Part shown: positions 5,868-10,000 of the stretch, in pieces
How the letters are laid out: the number at the start of each line of letters is the position of its first letter
Numbering within the stretch: position 1 is the stretch's first letter
DNA from: Rheinheimera sp.
GTDB lineage: Bacteria; Pseudomonadota; Gammaproteobacteria; Enterobacterales; Alteromonadaceae
Reading direction: 5' to 3'
Assembly: GCF_020217005.1 (NCBI RefSeq)
Contig: NZ_JAIWOI010000270.1
Span: forward strand, 1 to 10,000
Length of the DNA stretch: 10,000 nucleotides
Made by a program: the position numbers and the translations under genes
Notes under the pieces: model-generated
Databases searched by the model: none
What the model was told of the DNA's origin: nothing
What the model saw: only the letters and a program-made list of their open reading frames with translations

Positions 5868-8363
5868 ATGAAAAAAACTTCGACTAAAGCAAAAGCGTCA
5901 GTAGCTATTGCGGACCTTCCGAGCACGGAAGAATTAAAAAACAGCATTATAAAACATTTGCACGGCAGTCTTGGGACTGATGTGAATAAAGCCAGTCCAC
6001 AGGCCTGGTGGCGTGCAACTTGTGCTGCTATTAACGAATACGTCTACGATGGTCTGCGTAATACCCAGCGTACGCATTACCAACAAAATACCCGTGCGGT
6101 GCACTATTTCAGTCTTGAATACCTGATGGGGCGGTTGTTCAGTAACAACCTGCATAATTTGGGCGTTTATGATGCAGCAAAAAGCGCCCTGGCTGAGCTT
6201 GGCCTGAACATCGCTGATCTGGAAGATCAAGAAGAAGATATGGCCTTGGGTAACGGCGGTTTAGGGCGTTTAGCTGCTTGTTTTATCGACTCCATGGCGA
6301 CTTTAAATTATCCAGCCATAGGTTATGGTATTCATTACGAAAATGGTTTGTTCAAACAAGAGTTTTCAGATGGTCGTCAAATCGAGCGTCCGGACAGCTG
6401 GCGTGAATATGGCAACCCGTGGGAGATTTGCCGTCCTGAGTCTATTCAGGAAATTTCAGTCTACGGTTACGTAGAAACCACTTATGACTTGCAAGGCAAA
6501 ATGAAAAAGGTATGGCACCCTGGTCGTATCATTAAAGGTGTGCCTTGGGATATTCCGGTCGTGGGTTATCAGGGCAGTTCAGTCAACGTTTTACGCCTGT
6601 GGGAAAGCCGTGCCAGCGACTTCTTCAACTGGGACGTATTTAACTCAGGTGGTTATATCGACGCTGCACGCCAGAACATCGAAGCTGAAACCATCTCTAA
6701 AGTGCTTTATCCAAACGATGAAACTGATGCTGGTAAAGAGTTGCGTTTAATTCAGCAGTACTTCTTCTGTTCTTGTTCCTTGAAAGACATTATTCGTCGT
6801 TACAAACGTGCTAATGGCGATGATTGGAGTAAGTTCTCAGACCAAGTGGCAATCCAGTTGAATGATACCCATCCAGCGGTAGCTATTCCTGAGCTGATGC
6901 GTATTTTGGTCGACCGTGCTGAAATGAGCTGGGACGAAGCCTGGAATATTTGTCAGAACGTTTTTGCGTACACTAACCATACCTTGTTACCGGAAGCTCT
7001 GGAAAAGTGGTCAGTACGCTTGTTCGAAAAAGTATTACCACGCCACCTGGAAATCATTTACGAAATTAACCGTCGTTTCCTGGTGGAGCAGGTGGATGTA
7101 TTATGGCCTGGCGATAACGATAAAAAACGTAAGCTATCTATCATCGAAGAAGGCCATGAGCCCATGGTACGTATGGGCCATTTGTCTGTGGTTGGCTCTT
7201 TCCGTGTCAATGGTGTGGCAGAAATTCACTCGGAGTTGGTTAAATCCGACTTATTCCCAGAAATGGTTGCGTTATGGCCGGATAAATTTACCAATGTGAC
7301 CAATGGCGTTACGCCGCGTCGCTGGTTAAAAGCTTGTAATCCCAGATTAGCCAAGTTGTTGGATGAAACCATTGGTGACGAATGGCCACGCGATTTAAAA
7401 CAACTCGGTAAATTTGCTGCGTTTGCTGATGACCCTGCCATCCAGGACGCTTTTATGGCGATTAAGCAGCAAAACAAAGCTGATTTAGCGACGGTTGTGA
7501 AAAAACTGACTAATATTAGTATCGACCCGCACGCAATTTTTGATATTCAAATCAAACGCTTGCATGAATACAAACGTCAGCATCTGAACCTGTTACATAT
7601 TCTGGCATTGTACCGTCGTATTCTGCAAAACCCGGATTACGATATGGTGCCTCGCGTTTTTCTGTTTGGCGCTAAAGCCGCCCCGGGTTACAAACTGGCA
7701 AAAGAAATTATTTATGCCATTAATAAGGTGGCTGAAAAGATCAATAACGATAAGCGAGTGAAAAACCGTTTGAAAGTGGTCTTTATGCCTAATTACCGTG
7801 TCACCCTGGCAGAAAAGATGATCCCTGCCGCTGACGTATCTGAGCAAATATCTACTGCAGGTAAAGAAGCCTCAGGTACTGGTAATATGAAACTGGCATT
7901 AAATGGTGCTGTAACCGTAGGTACGCTGGACGGCGCCAATATAGAAATTGCTGAGGAAGTTGGACCGGAGAATATTTCGATCTTCGGTTTAACTGTGGAC
8001 GAGGTCAAAGCTCTGCAAGCCAAAGGTTATCACAGCTGGGATTATTATTATCAGGACGCTGAAATCAAAGCTATCTTGGACTGGCTGGAAACTGACTACT
8101 TTACACCAGGCAAGCCCGGTGAGTTGTCAGCTATTAAACGCAGTTTGCTGGAAGGGGGTGATCCATACTTAGTTCTGGCAGACTTCCAGTCGTACGTGAA
8201 GGCTCATGAAAAAATCGATGCCTGGTATCGCGATCAGTCAGGTTGGGCAAAAAAAGCCATCCTGAATACTGCACTGATGGGTAAATTTACATCAGACCGT
8301 TCTATTGAAGATTATGTAGCAAAAGTCTGGAATCTGGATTCTTGTAAAATTAGCCAGCAATAA
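5868..8363 (+). CDS. glgP: Glycogen/alpha-glucan phosphorylase
   Basis: An 831-residue cytosolic enzyme, slightly longer than E. coli GlgP (815). It cleaves alpha-1,4-glucan ends with phosphate to give glucose-1-phosphate, using pyridoxal phosphate. Family landmarks in order: [10 protein letters not shown] at about 80-89; G-N-G-G-L-G-R-L at 128-135; N-G-V-T-P-R-R-W at 479-486; K-R-L-H-E-Y-K-R at 563-570; and the PLP site S-G-T-G-N-M-K with Schiff-base K675. A lysine/serine/threonine-rich tail of about 15 residues precedes the conserved part. The ATG at 5868 is chosen because GGGA (5857-5860) is seven bases upstream; the TTG at 5862 would be only one base from it. No other glycogen genes (glgB, glgC, glgA, malQ) are in view; the functional partner is pgm, just upstream. 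GlgP and maltodextrin phosphorylase are hard to tell apart by eye, so substrate chain length is inferred. Confidence 0.95.
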   Translation: MKKTSTKAKASVAIADLPSTEELKNSIIKHLHGSLGTDVNKASPQAWWRATCAAINEYVYDGLRNTQRTHYQQNTRAVHYFSLEYLMGRLFSNNLHNLGVYDAAKSALAELGLNIADLEDQEEDMALGNGGLGRLAACFIDSMATLNYPAIGYGIHYENGLFKQEFSDGRQIERPDSWREYGNPWEICRPESIQEISVYGYVETTYDLQGKMKKVWHPGRIIKGVPWDIPVVGYQGSSVNVLRLWESRASDFFNWDVFNSGGYIDAARQNIEAETISKVLYPNDETDAGKELRLIQQYFFCSCSLKDIIRRYKRANGDDWSKFSDQVAIQLNDTHPAVAIPELMRILVDRAEMSWDEAWNICQNVFAYTNHTLLPEALEKWSVRLFEKVLPRHLEIIYEINRRFLVEQVDVLWPGDNDKKRKLSIIEEGHEPMVRMGHLSVVGSFRVNGVAEIHSELVKSDLFPEMVALWPDKFTNVTNGVTPRRWLKACNPRLAKLLDETIGDEWPRDLKQLGKFAAFADDPAIQDAFMAIKQQNKADLATVVKKLTNISIDPHAIFDIQIKRLHEYKRQHLNLLHILALYRRILQNPDYDMVPRVFLFGAKAAPGYKLAKEIIYAINKVAEKINNDKRVKNRLKVVFMPNYRVTLAEKMIPAADVSEQISTAGKEASGTGNMKLALNGAVTVGTLDGANIEIAEEVGPENISIFGLTVDEVKALQAKGYHSWDYYYQDAEIKAILDWLETDYFTPGKPGELSAIKRSLLEGGDPYLVLADFQSYVKAHEKIDAWYRDQSGWAKKAILNTALMGKFTSDRSIEDYVAKVWNLDSCKISQQ

Positions 8364-8390
8364 GCCGATTTAAGTTAACCGCTTCACATC

Positions 8391-8418
8391 AAAGCCCACT
8401 TCGGTGGGCTTTATATTT
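8391..8418 (+). terminator. glgP terminator with UUCG tetraloop
   Basis: AAAGCCCAC (8391-8399), loop TTCG, GTGGGCTTT (8404-8412): a perfect 9-bp stem closed by the very stable C(UUCG)G tetraloop, followed by ATATTT. It lies 27 bases after the glgP stop. Confidence 0.92.
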
Positions 8419-8565
8419 GGCATGAAGAACACAAACAGTGCGACAAAAAAGGAGCCTCTGAACTATTTGTTACAATTTGCAGTCCTAGAAGGCATTGGGA
8501 AATTGTTTTCGCACCCCCATTAAGTTTACAGAGCCAATAAACAGGCGTTTTAAAGAGAGCAATGA

Positions 8566-8874
8566 ATGAATTATCAACAGCAAGCCCAGCAATGGCAGGC
8601 TTTATTCCGTCAGAAACAGCAGGGTAGTTTCCTTAGCCGTGTGCTGCTATGGCTGGTCGCCGGTATCATGCTGGTGTTTGCCATGGGCGTATTACTTTTT
8701 GTACTGATGCTGAGCTGGTTACTGATCCCGGTGTTTTTATACAAAAGACATCAGCTACGTAAACAAGGTAAGTCGTTTTTCCAACAGGCCCAGCAACAAC
8801 AGCAAAGCCGTTCGTCAGAGGGCTCTGGCCGGGTGATTGAAGGCGAAGTGTTGGAACGTAAAAGCGACCACTAA
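8566..8874 (+). CDS. uncharacterised small membrane protein, Gln-rich ends
   Basis: I do not recognise this 102-residue protein. Residues 1-20 are hydrophilic and Gln-rich (M-N-Y-Q-Q-Q-A-Q-Q-W-Q). Residues about 24-59 are an unbroken hydrophobic stretch of about 36, long enough for two tightly paired membrane helices or one long helix. It is followed by basic K-R-H-Q-L-R-K at 60-66, suggesting that end is cytoplasmic. A Gln run (Q-Q-Q-Q-Q at 76-80) follows, then G-R-V-I-E-G-E-V-L-E-R-K at 88-99, a short acidic/basic tail resembling the I-E-G-E-type endings of other small membrane proteins. The ATG at 8566 is chosen over the overlapping ATG at 8562, which is out of frame; AGAGAG ends six bases upstream of 8566. 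It lies alone between glgP and ydiJ, with the glgP terminator in front. It reads as a real gene from its ribosome site, composition and clean membrane pattern. Confidence 0.75.
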   Translation: MNYQQQAQQWQALFRQKQQGSFLSRVLLWLVAGIMLVFAMGVLLFVLMLSWLLIPVFLYKRHQLRKQGKSFFQQAQQQQQSRSSEGSGRVIEGEVLERKSDH

Positions 8875-8896
8875 GCAATTCACTCACAAATGTAAG

Positions 8897-8930
8897 CAAA
8901 GCAGGGCTTTGGAAAGGTTGTAATTTTTTT
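8897..8930 (+). terminator. weak hairpin and T-run after the small membrane protein
   Basis: CAAAGC (8897-8902), loop AGG, GCTTTG (8906-8911) forms a 6-bp stem. The T7 run (8924-8930) begins 12 bases beyond, too far for a classic terminator. An alternative longer fold pairs AGGGC (8903-8907) with GCCCT (8936-8940), placing the T-run in the loop. It may be a partial terminator between this gene and ydiJ. Confidence 0.3.
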
Positions 8931-8938
8931 CTAACGCC

Positions 8939-8968
8939 CTGACCATCCATCTTGCGCTTTGGTATACT
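8939..8968 (+). promoter_or_regulatory. candidate ydiJ promoter
   Basis: TATACT (8963-8968, 5 of 6) is preceded by TGG, giving an extended -10. CTGACC (8939-8944, 4 of 6) lies 18 bp upstream as the -35. Transcription would start near 8975, about 22 bases before the ydiJ ATG. Confidence 0.55.
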
Positions 8969-8996
8969 CGGCCCAGTTCTAAATCTGGTGCGTCTT

Positions 8997-10000
8997 ATGA
9001 TACCGAAGTTAACTGCAACCGAAACAACTGATCCTCAGGTCCAGGTCTATGTCACGGCTTTAACAGCTGCTGGTTTTTCCGGCGATATTGAAGTCAGTTA
9101 TGCCAGCCGTTTAGCTGTAGCCACAGACAACTCTGTGTATCAACAACTACCTGCCGCTGTGTTATTGCCTAAATCTGCTGCTGATGTGCAGCTGATTTGT
9201 TCTCTGGCTCAGACATCAAGTTTTAGCTCCATCAAATTTACACCACGAGGTGGTGGCACAGGCACTAATGGCCAGGCTTTAACTTCTGCTGTGGTAGTGG
9301 ATTTATCCCGCCATATGCGTGAAATCATTGAGATTAATGTCGAAGAACGTTGGGTGCGGGTGCAGGCTGGCGTGATTAAAGATCAGCTGAACGCCTTTTT
9401 AAAACCTTATGGCTTTTTCTTTTCGCCGGATTTATCTACGTCAAACCGCGCTACTATAGGCGGCATGATCAACACCGACGCTTCAGGTCAGGGCTCTTTG
9501 GTCTACGGCAAAACCAGTGACCACGTGTTATCCCTCGATACTGTACTGATTGATGGCACGGCGCTGCATACTCATGTGATGCCGATAGCTCAGGCAGAGC
9601 AGTTGGCAGAGCGGCAGGACAGCATTGGCCGGGTCTATCGGCAGGTACTCTCCAGTTGCCGCGATTTCCGTGCTGATATTTTAAAAACCTTTCCGCGTTT
9701 AAACCGCTTTTTAACAGGTTATGACTTAGAGCATGTGTTTAACGAGGATTTAACTCAGTTTGATTTATCCCGCGTTATAACGGGTTCTGAAGGCTCTTTG
9801 GGTTTTGTGGTGGAGGCCAAACTCAATATCACGCCGATAGCCAAATACAAATGTTTGGTTAACGTGAAGTACGACAGCTTTGAAAGTGCTCTTAGAAATG
9901 CGCCATTTTTAGTGGCCGCTAAGGCAACTTCAGTCGAAACTGTCGATAGCAAAGTACTGGATTTAGCCCGTAACGATATTATTTGGCATCAGGTCAAAGA
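8997..10000 (+). CDS. ydiJ: YdiJ-type D-2-hydroxyglutarate dehydrogenase, N-terminal third (3' end outside window)
   Basis: The frame is open from the ATG at 8997 to the window edge, giving 334 codons of a protein that is about 1,000 residues in E. coli. What is visible is the FAD-binding (PCMH/GlcD-type) domain. F-T-P-R-G-G-G-T-G-T-N-G-Q at 81-93 binds the FAD pyrophosphate; S-T-S-N-R-A-T-I-G-G-M-I-N-T at 147-160 and G-S-E-G-S-L-G at 263-269 are further cofactor motifs. N-R-F-L-T-G-Y-D-L at 236-244 and S-V-E-T-V-D-S-K-V-L at 312-321 are near-identical to YdiJ. The family oxidises D-2-hydroxyglutarate, a by-product of SerA, to 2-oxoglutarate; full-length members also carry C-terminal Fe-S (CCG/4Fe-4S) domains, which lie beyond this window. 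The start fits the M-I-P N-terminus of E. coli YdiJ; the ribosome site is weak (GGTG about six bases upstream). Confidence 0.93.
   Translation, partial: MIPKLTATETTDPQVQVYVTALTAAGFSGDIEVSYASRLAVATDNSVYQQLPAAVLLPKSAADVQLICSLAQTSSFSSIKFTPRGGGTGTNGQALTSAVVVDLSRHMREIIEINVEERWVRVQAGVIKDQLNAFLKPYGFFFSPDLSTSNRATIGGMINTDASGQGSLVYGKTSDHVLSLDTVLIDGTALHTHVMPIAQAEQLAERQDSIGRVYRQVLSSCRDFRADILKTFPRLNRFLTGYDLEHVFNEDLTQFDLSRVITGSEGSLGFVVEAKLNITPIAKYKCLVNVKYDSFESALRNAPFLVAAKATSVETVDSKVLDLARNDIIWHQVK

Noticed and set aside
8422..8523. A 33-codon open frame (M-K-N-T-N-S-A-T-K-K...) in the glgP to membrane-protein gap
   Set aside because: It begins in the tail of the glgP terminator, has no Shine-Dalgarno and no promoter between terminator and start, and its composition shows no recognisable feature. 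A chance frame is the simpler reading.
8997..10000. An antisense frame at 9755-9952 as a gene opposite ydiJ
   Set aside because: The plus-strand frame through this interval matches YdiJ residue for residue, so the antisense frame is a shadow.
1..10000. Search for a new multi-gene system, mobile element, CRISPR array, tRNA or rRNA
   Set aside because: Nearly every gene belongs to a known housekeeping family in a known neighbourhood, with no long direct repeats, transposase, integrase, array or RNA gene pattern seen by eye.

Overview
The window is an ordinary chromosomal stretch of a gammaproteobacterium. The set Fur, long-chain flavodoxin, YbfE, YbfF, SeqA and Pgm is the same neighbourhood found around fldA and seqA in Enterobacteria and their relatives. 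The small DUF2788 gene, the DUF4442 gene and the moderate GC content suggest an Alteromonadales-type organism of the Rheinheimera/Alishewanella kind. That placement is inferred from gene content and protein flavour, not from a database search. SeqA implies Dam methylation of GATC in this host.

Layout. Positions 1-378 hold the 3' end of an ADP-ribosylglycohydrolase-family gene (+). It converges on fur (-, 406-846) across one symmetrical terminator. Fur is divergent from a DUF4442 hotdog-fold gene (+, 1000-1467), and the 153-bp gap between them carries a candidate promoter for each. The DUF4442 gene converges on a minus-strand cluster whose transcription order is ybfF (3369-2608), a DUF2788 membrane protein (2544-2347), ybfE (2332-2060) and fldA (2047-1517), with a terminator behind fldA. 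Divergent from ybfF is the seqA-pgm operon (+, 3490-5712). Next come glgP (+, 5868-8363), a small uncharacterised membrane protein (+, 8566-8874), and the first 334 codons of a YdiJ-type D-2-hydroxyglutarate dehydrogenase (+, 8997 to the window edge).

How the genes fit together. Fur and flavodoxin form an iron-response pair: Fur represses iron-uptake genes when iron is replete, and flavodoxin carries low-potential electrons in place of ferredoxin. SeqA sequesters newly replicated hemimethylated GATC DNA and shares an operon with Pgm. GlgP releases glucose-1-phosphate from glycogen, and Pgm, two positions upstream in the same direction, turns it into glucose-6-phosphate, so the two form a short glycogen-to-glycolysis module. 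YdiJ is an FAD/Fe-S oxidoreductase of respiratory metabolism.

Start choices differ from the longest reading frames at three genes: ybfE (ATG 2332), seqA (ATG 3490) and glgP (ATG 5868). In each case the Shine-Dalgarno position, the promoter position or the family N-terminus decides. No gap exceeds 300 bases. I see no mobile element, CRISPR array, tRNA or rRNA, and nothing that amounts to a new multi-gene system. The points worth a second look are small: a degenerate metal motif, a minus-strand terminator-like hairpin in front of glgP, a Fur-box-like site on the ybfF start, and an unknown membrane protein.
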